Notes under the pieces: generated by a model
Seen by the model: the letters and a program-made list of their open reading frames with translations, nothing else
The model's database searches: none
Told to the model about the DNA's origin: nothing
Shown: positions 46,904 through 59,975 of the stretch, in pieces
Layout of the letters: each line of letters begins with the position of its first letter
Position numbering within the stretch: position 1 is the first letter of the stretch
Assembly (NCBI GenBank): GCA_029204225.1
Contig: MU832574.1
Coordinates: 1-64,000 of the forward strand
DNA: 64,000 nt
Direction of reading: 5' to 3'
Origin: Diphasiastrum complanatum
Lineage: Eukaryota; Streptophyta; Lycopodiopsida; Lycopodiales; Lycopodiaceae
Translations under genes and position numbers: made by a program

Positions 46904-49623
46904 CTCCAAATAGCCATTAAGGAATGCATTAGAAACATCCATTTGGAAAATCATCCAACCAAAATGTGAAACAAGTGCTAGAAAACCTTATGGTGAACAT
47001 CTTGGCCACGGGTGCAAAGGTTTCTTCATAGTTTATGCCCCTCTCTTGGGTATATCTTTTGGCAACTAACCTTGCCTTGTCCTTGCTTACACTTCCATAC
47101 AAGTTGAGTTTTAGCTTTAAAAATCCATTTACATCCAATCACATTCTTTAGAGGTCTATCAACAAGGATCCATGTGCCATTTTCCATCAAAGCACTGTAT
47201 TCATCTAACATGGCTTGGAACCACTCTTTGGAACTTAATGCATCTTCTACACATGAAGGTTCTTCAAAACTTGAAATGAGCGCAAAGGATGAAGATGGAT
47301 TACCCTCGGCTTGCTTACCCTTGTCTTGATATGTGAGCCTCATTGGCTCCATTCTTGCCCTCGATGACCTTCTTGGAGTGATTGGTACACTCGGCTCTTG
47401 TCCTCCTCAAGATCAAGATGTCTTGATCCTCGGCCACTGATTTAGTTGAGCCGTCAACAAGCTTATGCATCTTACTCTCATCAAATATGACATCTCTAAC
47501 AAACTTGCTTGAAGATGGAATGTATCCTTTGCTTGTGTTGCCATACCCGATCATGATCCCTTTGATTGATGATGAATCTTCCTTTGTCCTTGTCTCCAAA
47601 GGTGTATGCACATAGCAGATGCATCCAAACACCCTTAAGTCCTTGAGATTGGGCTTCCTCCCATACAAGAATCCAAATGGTGTTTTGCCTACAATAGAGC
47701 TACATAAAACTCTATTCATCAAATGGTTAGCACAAATGAGGGATTCTCCCCCAAAAGTCTTTGGTAAGCATGCATCAAGCCTCAAAGTTTTAGAACATTC
47801 ACATAATGTCCTATTCCTCCTCTCGGCTACCCCATTTTGTTGAGGGGCATAGGGACAAGACAACACTTGTTAATCTTTTCTTGATCACAAAAATCCTTAA
47901 TTCATTTGAGATATACTCTCCACCATTATCACTCCTAAAAGTCTTGATTTTGTGACCATGATTCTTTTGAACAAAGGCTTTGAACTTTAGGAAACTTTCA
48001 AACACTTATGCTTTAGATGTAAGCATGAAAACCCAACAAAACATTGATTAATCATCAATAAATGTAACAAGCATGGTGGCACCACCATTAGTCTTTGCAT
48101 CCGAGTGGATCAACTCAAGTGGGTGAGTTGACTTTGTGATGGAGCTTGAGAATGCTTTCTTGTGTGCCTTGGAAAAGGCACATGCTTCACATACCTTCTC
48201 CTCTCTTGCTAAGGATCTTGGAAGAGGCAAGCTCATCCTTGCACATGACCTCCATTGAGCTTGAGTTGATGTGGCCAAGCCTTTTGTGACACAAATCAAA
48301 GTTGTTGGAAATCTTGCTCTCCTCGGCTATCATCACAACATTAGTATTCACATAGGCATCTAGTTTGAATAGTCTGCCAAATCTAATGCCTCTAGCAATG
48401 CTCTTGCCATCCTTCTTGACGGTACATACATTTGTGGTGAACTTCACAAGGAATCCATTGTCAAGCAATTGGCCTACACTAAGAAAGTTCTTAGTGATGC
48501 CAGGAATGTAAAGTACACCCTCTATCTTGATTCTTTTTGAAGATCCCAAGCATAGAAGGTATTGATCTTATTCCTTCTACCTTACAAGCACAATCATTTT
48601 CTGTAAAAATTGACTTGATAAAACCATCATAAGTTGAGAAGGCCAAGAAATACTCCCTCTTGCTTGTCATGTGGGAGCTAGCCCCACTATCTATTCATCG
48701 AGGGTCTTCTTCTTTCATGCTTGAAGATGAAAAACTTGACATCATGAGAGAGTCTTCGTGTGAACTCTCCTCTTCCTCTTGGCCTTGGTTTTCTTGGCTT
48801 TGAGCTTGCTTTCTCTTGAAGCACTCGGAAGCATAATGCCCCATCTTGCTACAAAAGTAGCACTTGATCTTTGACGTATCTTCTTGGGCTTGCTTGAGCT
48901 TGGACTTGAAGTTCCATCTTGATCTTCACCTTTGGCTTGGTTCTTCTTGAATGCACCTCATTTTTCTTTGGATTTGCCTTTGCTCTTGATGCAAAGAGCC
49001 TTGTCATCTCCATCATTGAGGGAGAGCTTCTCCATCCTTGACTTGATGTGAGTTCTCCTACTCTCCTCGACCATGAGGACTCCTTGGAGATCTTCAAGAG
49101 AGGGCAACTTGCCCATGATTGCATAGCCTTGCACCAAGTTAGAAGAATCCAAAATTAGTCCATTCAAGATCAATTGAACAAGTTCACTTTCCTTAATGGA
49201 CTATCCTATGTAAGAAAGCTCCTTGTTTAAGTCGTTAACTCTCAAAACATATGAATGACCACTCTCTCCCTTGGCTTGAAAGGATTGAAAAATTTGGTTC
49301 TTTAAGGATATCAACCTTGAAATGTTCTTAGATTCATATTTTTTTTTAAGAGTTCCCCATGCTTCTTGAGCCAAGGTGCAATTACCTACCTCTTTAAGAA
49401 GCTCATTTGCTACATTCATTTTTATACAATGGAGGGCAATCTTGCACCTCTTCTTGTATCTTGCATCTTCTTAAGGGTGAATGGGATCATCCTCTTCACC
49501 ACTCGCAATATCCATTAGATCTTGTAAAACAAGAATAGATTCCATTATTATCTTCCAAATAGAATAATTAGAAGCATTCAATCTATCATTTGGATCCAAG
49601 AGATTTGCATTTATGGAAGCCAT
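46904..49623 (-). pseudogene. Copia E gag-protease-integrase-RT start
   Basis: Gag starts at ATG 49623 (MASINANLLDPNDRLNASNY) and has early stops and frameshifts. The zinc knuckle CYFCSKMGHYASEC is near 48820-48865. The protease site keeps IDSGASSHMTS, but the preceding Trp codon is TGA. The integrase follows in pieces (48549-47811), including FRSDNGGEY, then APQQNGVAERRNRT (47866-47315) and VFGCICYVHTPLE. 47352-46929 covers the hinge and RT start ([21 protein letters not shown]). The frame meets element C at 46904 within FLNGYLEE. E is the oldest layer of this nest. Confidence 0.85.
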
Positions 49624-50666
49624 CTCTCTCTAATCAAGAGCTTGATAACAAAAAATGGATGCAAAATAGAAATGATTGAAAATCTAGCTAGCCCACTACC
49701 TAGGGACTTAATAAGATTCAAAACTTGACTTCTCAACAAGGTCCTACTTTACCTAGAGCTAAATCAAGTCTATTTGAAACAACAAAAATGGAAACTAGCT
49801 TTATGATGAGTACTTGCCAAAATCCTTTTGCTGACCCCAAAAATGACTTTCAAGGACCTTAATAAGCCTAAGAACAGCCTATTACAGCACCAATAATGAT
49901 AATCTACCTTCCTATTGAATGATTGAGAACTATTCTTTGTGATTCACTCGACAAATTGAGTAGCATCAAAAAGAAGGAAGCACAAAAAACTTGCTATTTT
50001 GATCCAATTGATAAGAGATGACCTCAACTTGGTTTTTGAAGCTAATACACCTGTAAATCAAATACCATTAGATCTCTCTTCACTCAATTACATTAAAAAT
50101 TTAAGGTGTCAATCATAGATTATGTCTAGATAGCAATCTATGGTTGAATTGCATCAAGATCTATGATTCTAGCTTGATTTAGAGCTCATTTCTTGGTTTC
50201 AAGTATAGAGTTCGGATCTTTGTGATCTTAAAATCATTGTAGGTCAAATGTATATGACCGATTTTTTAAACCACTTATTGGAATGTGGAGACAAAAATTG
50301 CTCATGGCAGAGGATGATATATTCTATTAGATGAGATATCTAGATTCTAGCTTTTGCATGTAGATTTTGCTTGATTCAATATAATGCATTTTTGGAGTAA
50401 CCCTAAATTTGATAGGATCTCTTGATTTTAAGTTGCTGGAATTTTTCAAGAGTGTGTTTCAATCTTAGGTGTCATCATATTGTGTTTAGATCTATTGTGA
50501 TCAAGAAATCAAGATTCTAGATGCTAGGATTTGTTAGAAAGAGAAAAAGGAGAGGCTAGATTGATTTTATATCTTTGTGATTTCTTCTTGAGTTTCATTT
50601 GTTGATTTTCAAGGGAGTGCTTAGTGCATTGGAGCATGTTCAAAGAGAAGATAAGATCATTGCAAC
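49624..50666. other. Leader-like region between divergent copia elements E and F
   Basis: The 5' side of minus-strand E faces the 5' side of plus-strand F across about 1 kb. Just upstream of E's gag the plus strand reads GAGCTTGATAACA, a weak match to a primer-binding site. No matching LTR was found for either element. No gene was seen. Confidence 0.4.
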
Positions 50667-52680
50667 ATGGCAACCTCAAGTGGCTTCATGTTGGAAGGCA
50701 ATGATGGGCTTACCTCAACAAATTATTCTACTTGGAAGGTGAGTGTACTTCATCAAGTGAGTCTTGGGAAGCTTTGAAGAAGCTTTATGAGTCCAAGTCT
50801 ACATCTAGGGTCCTAACCCTAAGGACGCAAAATTTTTCAAAGTTTTCAAAGAAGTATGAAAGTGCTTATGCTTTTGTTTTTAGGGTTAAGGCATTCAATG
50901 ATGAGCTAGCATGTATTGACGAAAACATTAAGGAGATAGAACTTGTTCAAGTTGTCCTTAATGTCTTGTTGGATTATCATGCTAATCTTGTTCAAAGTTT
51001 TTCTATTCAAAATAAATTTCCAAGTATGGTGGATTTGCAAGAGATCTTGGTGAATGAGGAGCTTAGGCTTCTATAAAGAGGAGGATCTACTTCCATTTCT
51101 CTAATTGTAGAGGAGGAGGCTATGCTCTCAAGGGACAAGTTCAAGGGCAAAGGCAAAAGCAAGTGGTCAAAGGGTCAACATCAAGTTGAGCCTTCTACTT
51201 TTGTTGGTGAGAATCAAGGCAATTTCATTTTTGATAAGGATGGTGTTGATGATCAAAACTCAAATGATGCTTTTTTGATGTCTTCTTGTTTGCTGACCAA
51301 TGATGGAGATATTGATCCATGGTGGATTGATAGTGGAGCAAGCTTTCATATGACATGTCACAAAGAGTACTTCACTTGTTTGGTGCCTTATGAAGGAGAG
51401 AAGAAGGTCATCAACATGGCCAATGGTGGTAAAGTTGTTATCAAGGGCATTGGTACTATTACTATTTTTCTCTCATCTACAAATAGAATGTTCATTTGAA
51501 GAATGTTTTCTTGTTTGATCAAAAGGAATGGAGTCTTGATTGCTCAAGGCAAGAGACAAGGTGAGCTCTACAAACTTGATGGATTTGTTGGTTCTAACCA
51601 CGGTGGTTTGAAGGCAAAGAAGCAAGTTGCTCAGCTTTGTTCAATGTCAAAGTTACTTATTCTAGATCTAGCTCAAGATATAAGATGCCTTTTTCATTTA
51701 GTACATTTGGATGTGCATTGTACTAGTTATTTGAGTAATGGTGGAGCAAAGATGTTTGTGACTTGCATTGATGAATTTAGTAGATATTGTTGGACTTATC
51801 TTCTAAAGAGTAATAATATCATATTTGATGTCTTTCTTACTATTGAAGAATGATCAAGTGCTTTTAGTTGGAAAATGAAGACCTATCAACAAAGTTCAAA
51901 AAGGTTTGTGTGGCACATGGGATCAAGAGGGAGCTTTCAGACTCAAAGGTTCTACATAGTGGAGAAGAGAGGAAGATCAATCTTTTTGAAAGAGCTAAAT
52001 CCATGAGGGTGAATGCAAACCTTCATAATTCATTTTGGGATGAAGTTTTGATGTGTGCTAACTTTGTTTGCAATAGGTACTCAAATGAAGACTTGGATGG
52101 TAAGAGTTCATTTGAAGTTCTTTTTGGTAAGAAGCCAAGGATGGAGCGTTTGAAGATCTTTGGTAGTACTTGCTATGTCAACACATCTTTTAAATTCTTT
52201 AAAAGAATCTTTGTTGGCTAGAGTTAAGTAAGGAAAGCTTATAGGGTTTACATTCCTAAGTCAAAAAAAGTTCACATTTTCAAGGATATTGTATTTGAAG
52301 AGGAGAATGTGGATAAGATGTTGCTAATGTTGATCAATCTAACATTTTTGATGGTGATGAAGATGGTTCTTTGGATGGTGATGGTGGAGATGCTTCTCCA
52401 AGTCAAGTTCTAAGATGATCCTCAAGGGAAAGACAAAATCCATCTAGGCTTATATATGATGACAAGGATAAGCAAGTGGAAGTGACTCATTTTGCTTTAC
52501 TCACACGTTTTGGTTCATCTTCTTGTCTAGATGATGCTATGCAAGTGGATGATGGTTTTCAAGGAATGGATCTGGAAAAAAAAAAATTCAATGTCTTTTA
52601 TGGTCAAGTAGAAGATCAAGAGGTTGATCTCAAAGAGCTTCAACTACACAAAAGGAAAGGTGGCAATAGGAATAAGTGTT
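50667..52680 (+). pseudogene. Degenerate copia F (gag to RT hinge)
   Basis: The start is ATG 50667 (MATSSGFMLEGNDGLTSTNYSTWK), the same family as the fragment at 12814-13912. Gag continues at 50732-51076 (SSSESWEALKKLYESKSTSR). 51122-51499 holds the protease site WWIDSGASFHM; the zinc knuckle is deleted. 51503-51853 and 51868-52221 carry integrase pieces such as FVTCIDEFSRYCWTYL, FERAKSMRVNANLHNSFW, and KPRMERLKIFGSTCYV. Many residues of the catalytic core are missing. 52230-52680 is hinge sequence. No LTRs or RT were found. Confidence 0.8.
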
Positions 52681-52899
52681 GATATGTTGAATAAAGCAGA
52701 TTAGCAAATTTTGATGCCCATTTCGACCTCCTCAGTAACTAAATCAGCTACAAATTTAGTGTCTCCGATGCTGCTCTAATGGAAAATGACTGGAGAGAGT
52801 TAAAAAAATCTACATGACAGAAGCATTGATCTTATCAATCAAAATGTTGCAAAAAGAGAGTAGTAACGAGATAGAGATGAGAGAAGGAGAGCGAGAGGG
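52681..52899. other. Short spacer with GA-rich tract
   Basis: The stretch ends in a GAGA/GAGGGA-rich run (about 52868-52916) that leads into Rep2. A GA-rich run stands at the same place before copy 2 (about 34800). No gene was seen. Confidence 0.45.
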
Positions 52900-53660
52900 A
52901 GAGGGAGAGGAGAGATACGATACTATACTTAGTTCCTCTTGACAAAGCAAGACTGAAGCCTTCTAAAGCCTTTATTCATAATTCAACAAGGTAAAGTATA
53001 GCTGAAAAGTAAAATACAGTACTAAAAAGCACCATAAACAATAACCACTTTCAAGATGTCCAGCTGATACCTGCCACCATCCCACACAACAAAACCACAC
53101 AAGTTAGTTACGCCAGGAAGACAGGTGTCATAGCTAAATGTCAGTTGTTATTCATTTCCAAAGGGAGTTATACTACTAAACATCTTTGAATAGCAATTTG
53201 GAACATAGTCTAGCCTTCCCAAGCAAACATTGTTTTGGAAATTGGCCAAGCCGTTATATCATTGTATCAGGGCAAGCGCCATGCTGATCAACTTACGGTC
53301 AATTGGTCCATATCAGTTTATTTTTAGTTATGCAAAGAATATGAAAAGTTTGAACGTTTTTTGTTTTTCTTAGCCAAAAGAGTTGGTGTGGACACATGTG
53401 CTAGGTGGTATTAGAGCAAATCCATGGTATGCTAACCCAAGTGACCCTTACAGAGCAAGGTGTGTCACATACTACTGTCCATACTCCTGAACATATCCAT
53501 GATTTAGTCTCACCAAAGGTCTAAAGTAATAGTTAACATGGTAGTTTTAAATAAAGCCATGACTCTTATATAGAAATCATATAACAACCATGGTATGGGA
53601 CATTGCTTCAGATAGACATAATTAGTTATTAGTAAGTGATTTTCAATGTTTTTACTAGGT
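52900..53660. repeat. Dispersed repeat family (Rep2), copy 3
   Basis: It follows 34810-35560 closely in order and wording, and stops at the target site of element D (TACTAGGTATTAG). Past element D, the sequence no longer resembles copy 2 beyond a few bases. Confidence 0.65.
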
Positions 53661-53665
53661 ATTAG

Positions 53666-54527
53666 TGAGAAATTTTACAGTTTTTAGGACAATAATGATT
53701 GTACTTTACAATCATAGAGAGTTATTGGTTGCTTAATCAATGAATCTATCAAGTTCTACACATTAGATCTTGATCTAGGTTCACTACACTTGGATTTAAG
53801 CAAGAGCAATGGATCAACACATCATTTTTTAGTGAGAGCGGCCTCACACGTGTGGAGTACTGTCCACTGTACGGCCTGCACTTGAAACAACAAGTACAAT
53901 GATACTAGATAGCAATCATACATAAAAATCACAAGACAAATGACTAGAAATCTCACAAAAGTGTAGACTGCAAAAGTCTCATCAATCTTCTTAGCAAAAT
54001 GATGATCCTTTTATGGATCAAGTACATCCATGAGTCTGGTACAGTCCAGCAGGCTTTCACACGTGTGAAGAGTGCCACATCACTCAGATCTATCCATTTG
54101 ATCCATCCTTGATCCTTATCCAATAGTTGACCTTCTGGAATATGACTAAAATCCAAAAAGCTAGTCTCCTAGAATATAGGAATATTCCCTACAAAATAGG
54201 ATCTAAGGAAAATGGTCAACTCTTATCTTCTAGTAATCTATACACATGTGTGAACATCCACTTGCCATGTGGGAGCATTTACTCATGCACATGCAAGGAA
54301 AAGCTAATTTGTAGGTGACTAGTCAACTTGACTAAAAACTAGTCATTTCATGTTCACACTAACTAGAATGATACAAAATCAATTTGGATGTATACAAACA
54401 TGAAAAGTACATCCTTTCACATGTGGGAACAGGCTCCACACATGTGAAATCAGATCATCAACATATTCTAATGTTTGATCAATATTTACATGAACCAATG
54501 TCAAGTGAGAAGTGACCATTTTCAACA
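53666..54527 (-). repeat. 3' LTR of element D
   Basis: 862 bp, TG...CA. Palindromes related to CACACGTGTG lie near 53844, 54057, 54241, 54417 and 54435; the last three read CACATG where the 5' LTR keeps CACGTG. Confidence 0.95.
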
Positions 54528-54541
54528 CTCCTCCCGGACTT

Positions 54542-56370
54542 CTAACTTGGCAAATCTAGTGTACATCTATCTACAATTCCAAGAGCATGTCTTAACTTAA
54601 AAAATGGATCTTTGGACAATGGTTTGGTTAATATATCAGCTATGCATTCGGATGATGGTACATGATGTAGTTGCACTTCCTTGGATTGTACCTTCTCCCT
54701 CACAAAGTGGTGAGCTATCTCAATATGCTTTGTTCTAGCATGGAAGATAGGATTTGAAGCAATTTGTTGAGAAGCTTGATTGTCACAAAATATGTAAGGG
54801 ATCTCCTCCGTCTCTAGCACATGTAGTTCCATCAAGAGTCTTCTTAGCCATAGGAGCTCTTTGGTTGTTGAAGTCAATGCCTTGTACTCGACTTCACAAG
54901 AAGATAGTGAGATTGTATCTTGCTTTTCCGGGAAAGCCAAGATATCACTCCTCCACAAAGAAATGTTGCAAATGCACTAATGGACTTCCTATCCATCTTG
55001 TCACCTGCAAAATCTAAATCCGAGTAGGCTCTCAAGTGCAAGTTAGATCCTTTATAAAGTATGCCAAAAAATCTAGTACTAGAAACATATCTAAGTACTC
55101 TCTTGGCACTTTTCCAATGATGAACTAAAGAAGCTTGCATACTTTGACTCAACTTGCTTACACAAAAACTTAAGTCAGGTCTAGTGATGGTTAAATAGAT
55201 TAGAGAGCCTATAAGCTTCCTAAAGAGGGTGATGTCCTCAAAGGATGCTTCATCACCTTCATTAGTTGCTTTCACAACATGCTCTATAGGGGTGTCAATC
55301 CCCTTACAATCTTTCATACCAAATCTTTCAAGAATGGAAGTAGCATACTTAGATTGACTTATGAAAGTACAATTTCTACTTCTAGACACTTCTATCCCAA
55401 GTATAAACTTTAGGAAGCCTAGATCTACCATCTTGAACTCACTAGATAAGTCAACTTTTACTTTGCCTATGCCATCATCATCATTTCTAGTCATAATGAT
55501 GTCATCAACATAAAGAACCAAAATGATGATCTTTTCTTCATTACATTTGAAATATAAAGAAGGTCCATAAGCACTTAGTACCAAGCCAAGGGAATAGAGA
55601 AAATCAGGCAACCTAGAGTACCAAGCTCTAGGTGCTTGCTTCAAGCCATATAGGCTCTTCCTTAAGTAGCACACCTTTTGCTCCTCACCAACCTTGATGA
55701 AGCCCTCGGGTTTCATCATGTAGATTTCCTCTTCTAAGAAGCCATTCAAGAAGGCATTTGTCACATCCATTCGGTAGAAATCCCATTTGAACAAAGTAGC
55801 AATGCAAATGATTAATCTAATAGTTACAAGCTTAGCTACAGGTGCAAATGTTTCTTCATAATCCAATCCTTTTATTTGAAGAAATCCCTTAGCAACAAGC
55901 CTAGCTTTGTACTTACTAATATATCCATCTTGATTGTACTTAATTCTATGAATCCACTTACATGCAAGTGGTTTCTTTCCTCTTGGAAGATTTACAAGAT
56001 TCCAAGTATGATTCTCTTCTAATGCATCATACTCTACTTGCATTGCATCTCTCCAAACTTTAGATTTATATGCTTCTTCAAAAGATGATGGTCCTTCAAG
56101 CAATGTAGCTAAAAAAGAGTAAGAGGTAGAAGATGTAGAGCCTTCCTTTTTCTTTCCCTTGTCCACATAGGTAAGCCTTGAGGGCTCGACCTTGCTCCTT
56201 GATGATCTTCTCGGCCCCTTTTGACTCGGATCCAAATCTCCATCCTTGGGTTTGTCATGATCCTCTTTTGTTTTCAAGATCCTCCTCGGATTTGTCAAGA
56301 TCTTCAATGCACAATGGAGTAGATCCATTTGACAAGCTCTTAGCAAATTGTGACTCATCAAAAAGTACAT
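54542..56370 (-). pseudogene. Element D reverse transcriptase and RNase H
   Basis: A 498-codon frame (56370-54874) runs from the hinge RRSSRSKVEPSRLTYVDK through the [65 protein letters not shown], the intact catalytic LYVDDIIMTRNDDDG, EFKMVDLGFLKFILGIEV, and GSLIYLTITRPDLSFCV. It enters RNase H (YSDLDFAGDKMDRKS) and shifts frame near 54930. The rest (54958-54542) has SSCEVEYKAL, IFCDNQASQQIA, HIEIAHHFVREKV and DILTKPL. RT itself looks catalytically complete; RNase H is out of frame. Confidence 0.92.
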
Positions 56371-57169
56371 CCTTGCTTACCTTTACTTTTTTGGATGTAG
56401 GACCATATATCCTATATCCCTTGCTATTTTCTCCATAGCCAACAAAGATTCCTTTGAAGGAGGTAGCATCTTCTTTCCTTCTAGTCTCCAAAGGAATGTG
56501 TACATAACAAGTACATCCAAAGACCTTAAAATCTTTTACATCGGGTTTCTTATCAAACAAGGCTTGATAAGGTGAGATCCCATCTATAGCACTACTAGGA
56601 AGTCTATTACACAAATAATTAGCACATGTTATGGCTTCTCCCCAAAATGAGATGGGAAGTGATGCATCAAGCCTCAAGGACTTTGCACACTCACATAGAC
56701 TCCTACTTTTCCTCTCGGCCACCCCATTTTGTTGAGGGGTGTAGGAACAAGTGTGTTGTAACTTAATACCATTGATCTCACAAAAGTCTTTCATTTTATT
56801 GGAGGTGTACTCTCCTCCATTATCACATCTTAGTGCTTTGATAGAAGTACTAAATTGTTTCTCTACTAGAGACTTGAACTTAATGAAAGCTTCATAAACA
56901 AGACTTTTCTTTGATAGTAACTCAATCCATGTGAATCTAGTACAATCATCTATAAAAGTTACATACATCAAGGCACCTCCATTACTTGCATGTGAAAAAC
57001 TATGTACATCAGAATGTATGAGATCCAAGGGAGAGAGAGATCTTGATGAAGATCTCTTGTAAAAAGACTTGTGTGGCTTTGCAAGGCCACATGCCTCACA
57101 CATCTTTCCACACTTCTTGAAAGCTCTTGGTAGGTCGAGAGCTAGTTCCTTGCTTGCCATTGACTCCAT
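56255..57169 (-). pseudogene. Element D integrase core
   Basis: 304 codons. CEACGLAKPHK is the C-C half of the zinc-binding module; its H-H half (WHKR, then a nonsense codon, then GHPN) lies upstream across a TAA near 57190. The DDE residues are present: LIHSDVHSFSH, LRCDNGGEYTS and PQQNGVAERKSR. A copia-type VFGCTCYVHIPLE and a KGYRIYGPTSKKV segment follow. The frame overlaps the RT frame at 56370-56255, where a shift is needed to continue. Confidence 0.92.
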
Positions 57170-57190
57170 AGATTGAAGATTAGGATGGCC

Positions 57191-58514
57191 TTATCTCTTA
57201 TGCCAAAGCTCCACTTGAGTTAGCTCCTCCCTAGCCAAGTTCACACTTTCACTTGCAACATTAGCATCCAACTTGAAAATTCTACCTTGCTTAATGCCAC
57301 TAGCTATGCACTTATCATTTTTCAAGATGGAACAAACTCCATTCTTGAAATGTACATCTAGTCCATTGTCCATCAATTGTCCTACACTAAGCAAGTTTCT
57401 TGAAATGGTAGGAACATACAAAAAATTATCTAGATCTATACTTTTAGATGTGCCTAGGCAAAGAGGTATAGATCCTATGCCATCTATCTTGCATGCTTGA
57501 TCACTAGCAGTGTATATTGACTTCTTAGAGTCATTACAAGATAGAAGAGTAGAAAAATAATGCTTGTTAAAGGACATGTGAGAACTAGCCCCACTATGTA
57601 TCCACCATGTGTCTTGACTTGAAGTTGGTGTAGATGCAACCATTAAGGATGTGTTGAATCCATCCTCTTCTTCTTCCTCTTGAGCAATGTTCCCTTGATC
57701 TCCTTTGGCTTTTGATTCTGAGGCAATCTGAGGCAAAGTGTCCTTTCTTTCCACAAAAGAAACACTTTAGTTTTGCCTTGTCCTTCACTTTGCCTTTGGA
57801 GGTAGATCCTCCATTCTTCATCTCGGCCTCCTTGCCTTGATTTTTCTTGAATGGATTTTGCTTCTTCTTGCCTTTAGATGTAAAGTTAGCTTTCTCCTCT
57901 CCTCCATTAAGTGACATGCTATCCATTCTTGTCTTGAGGTGTAGAAGCCTACTCTCCTTGGCCACAAGAACATTGTGCAACTTTTCAATGGATGGAAGAG
58001 AGTCTTGAATGGAAAATGATTGGACTAAGTTGGTGAACTCATCACCTAGACCATTCAAGATGATTTGTACTAGTTCTTGATCTTGGATCTTCTCTCCTAT
58101 TGCACTTAACTCCTTGTTAAGAGATTTGATCCTAAGGACATACTCTTGTCCACTCTCTCCACTTCCTTTCATGCTTTGGAAAACTTGATTTCTTAGCATG
58201 AGGATTCTTGAAGTATTGTTGGATTCATAAATGCTCTTTAATGAATCCCAAGCCTCTTTGGATGAGGTACAAGAAGACACCTCCTTCAAGAGGTCATTGC
58301 ATACATTTAACTTTATGCAATGTAGAGCTAATCTTGCTCTCTTCTTGTATTTGGCTTTTTCTTGGGGAGTTTGAGGCTCTTCCTCTACTCCTTGAACTAT
58401 GTCATATAGATCATGGATCACTAGGAGTGATTCCATTCTCACTTTCCAAATGGAATAATTTGTGGAAGTGAGTCTCTCACTTGATTCCATCAAATATCCA
58501 CCCATGGATGACAT
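57191..58514 (-). pseudogene. Element D gag and protease
   Basis: Gag starts at ATG 58514 (MSSMGGYLMESSERLTSTNY) and runs to the knuckle CFFCGKKGHFASDC. A 10-base tandem duplication (TCTGAGGCAA twice, about 57716-57735) follows at once and shifts the frame. The protease-integrase start continues in another frame (57754-57191). The protease site reads WWIHSGASSHM, with histidine in place of the catalytic aspartate. The frame ends at a TAA in what should be WHKRLGHP. Confidence 0.93.
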
Positions 58515-59108
58515 TTTAGAATGAGTGCTCTTTTAAAAATCACAAAGATTTTTGAATTTTAAAAGATCTATGAAAAGGCCTAAAGCTTACTAGAATGCCT
58601 ATAGGCTTGTCTCTATCAAACTAGCACACAAGCTTGAATGATACTCAAAGATCTTACCAAAAATTCCTAGCTTTCACTCTCACAAAAAAAATTTCTTTAC
58701 ACTTTTCTTAGAGATTTCACTTCAACTAAGGATCTGAATAAATCAGCCTCTAAGATCTGATCTTAGACTCTAAAAAGAAATGCTTCAATGATCCAAAACA
58801 CTATTTGGTCATAGGCATTAGCTAGAATGAATCTAGATCAATACTATGCTTCATAAAGCACCAAAAATGAACTAGTATTGTGATTTTGGGACCAACAAAC
58901 ACAGAGTAGCTTGAATTGAAAGTTGTTGTATGGTTTCACACGTGTGAAAAGTACATACACAGCCTCCAAGTCGTTTTGATCCAAATGATTACAAGCTATC
59001 AATCTAGAAGAACTCGCCCTCACTAGTATTGGCCAAAAACAAATTTTGCCAATGATCTTTACAAGATTTATGATTCAATGATCACTCTCTTACTTAGCTC
59101 TGATACCA

Positions 59109-59970
59109 TGATAAATTTTACAATTTTTAGGAAAATAATGATTGTACTTTACAATCATAGAGAGTTATTGGTTGTTTAATCAATGAATCTATCAAGTTCT
59201 ACACATTAGATCTTGATCTAGGTTCACTACACTTGGATTTAAGCAAGAGCAATGGATCAACACATCATTTTTTAGTGAGAGCGGCCTCACACGTGTGGAG
59301 TATTGTCCACTGTACGGCCTGCACCTGAAACAACAAGTACAATGATACTAGATAGCAATCATACATAAAAATCACAAGACAAATGACTAGAAATCTCACA
59401 AAAGTGTAGACTGCAAAAGTCTCATCAATCTTCTTAGCAAAATGATGATCCTTTTATGGATCAAGTACATCCATGAGTCTGGTATAGTCCAGCAGGCCTT
59501 CACACGTGTGAAGAGTGCCACATCACTCAGATCTATCCATTTGATCCATCCTTGATCCTTATCCAATAGTTGACCTTCTGGAATATGACTAAAATCCAAA
59601 AAGCTAGTCTCCTAGAATATAGGAGTATTCCCTACAAAATAGGATCTAAGAAAAATGGTCAACTCTTATCTTCTAGTACTCTATACACACGTGTGAACAT
59701 CCACTTGCCATGTGGGAGCATTTACTCATGCACATGCAAGGAAAAGCTAATTTGTAGGTGACTAGTCAACTTGACTAAAAACTAGTCATTTCATGTTCAC
59801 ACTAACTAGAATGATACAAAATCAATTTGGATATATACAAACATGAAAAGTACATTCTTTCACACGTGGGAATAGGCTCCACACGTGTGAAATCAGATCA
59901 TCAACATATTCTAATGTTTGATCAATATTCACATGAACCAATGTCAAGTGAGAAGTGACAATTTTCAACA
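59109..59970 (-). repeat. 5' LTR of element D
   Basis: 862 bp, and acts as promoter in the minus direction. It keeps CACGTG cores at positions where the 3' LTR has CACATG. Confidence 0.95.
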
Positions 59971-59975
59971 ATTAG

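Larger units (their letters stand above)
53666..59970 (-). mobile_element. Complete Ty1/copia element D with target duplication
   Basis: Total 6305 bp. The two LTRs, 53666-54527 and 59109-59970, are both 862 bp and differ by about 19 substitutions (15 transitions) with no indels by eye. The target-site duplication ATTAG stands at 53661-53665 and 59971-59975. The primer-binding site (minus strand TGGTATCAGAGCT, 59096-59108) and the polypurine tract (CTCCTCCCGG on plus, 54528-54537) are in place. The order gag, protease, integrase, RT, RNase H identifies Ty1/copia. All coding parts are present, but frameshifts and point changes make it inactive. Confidence 0.96.
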
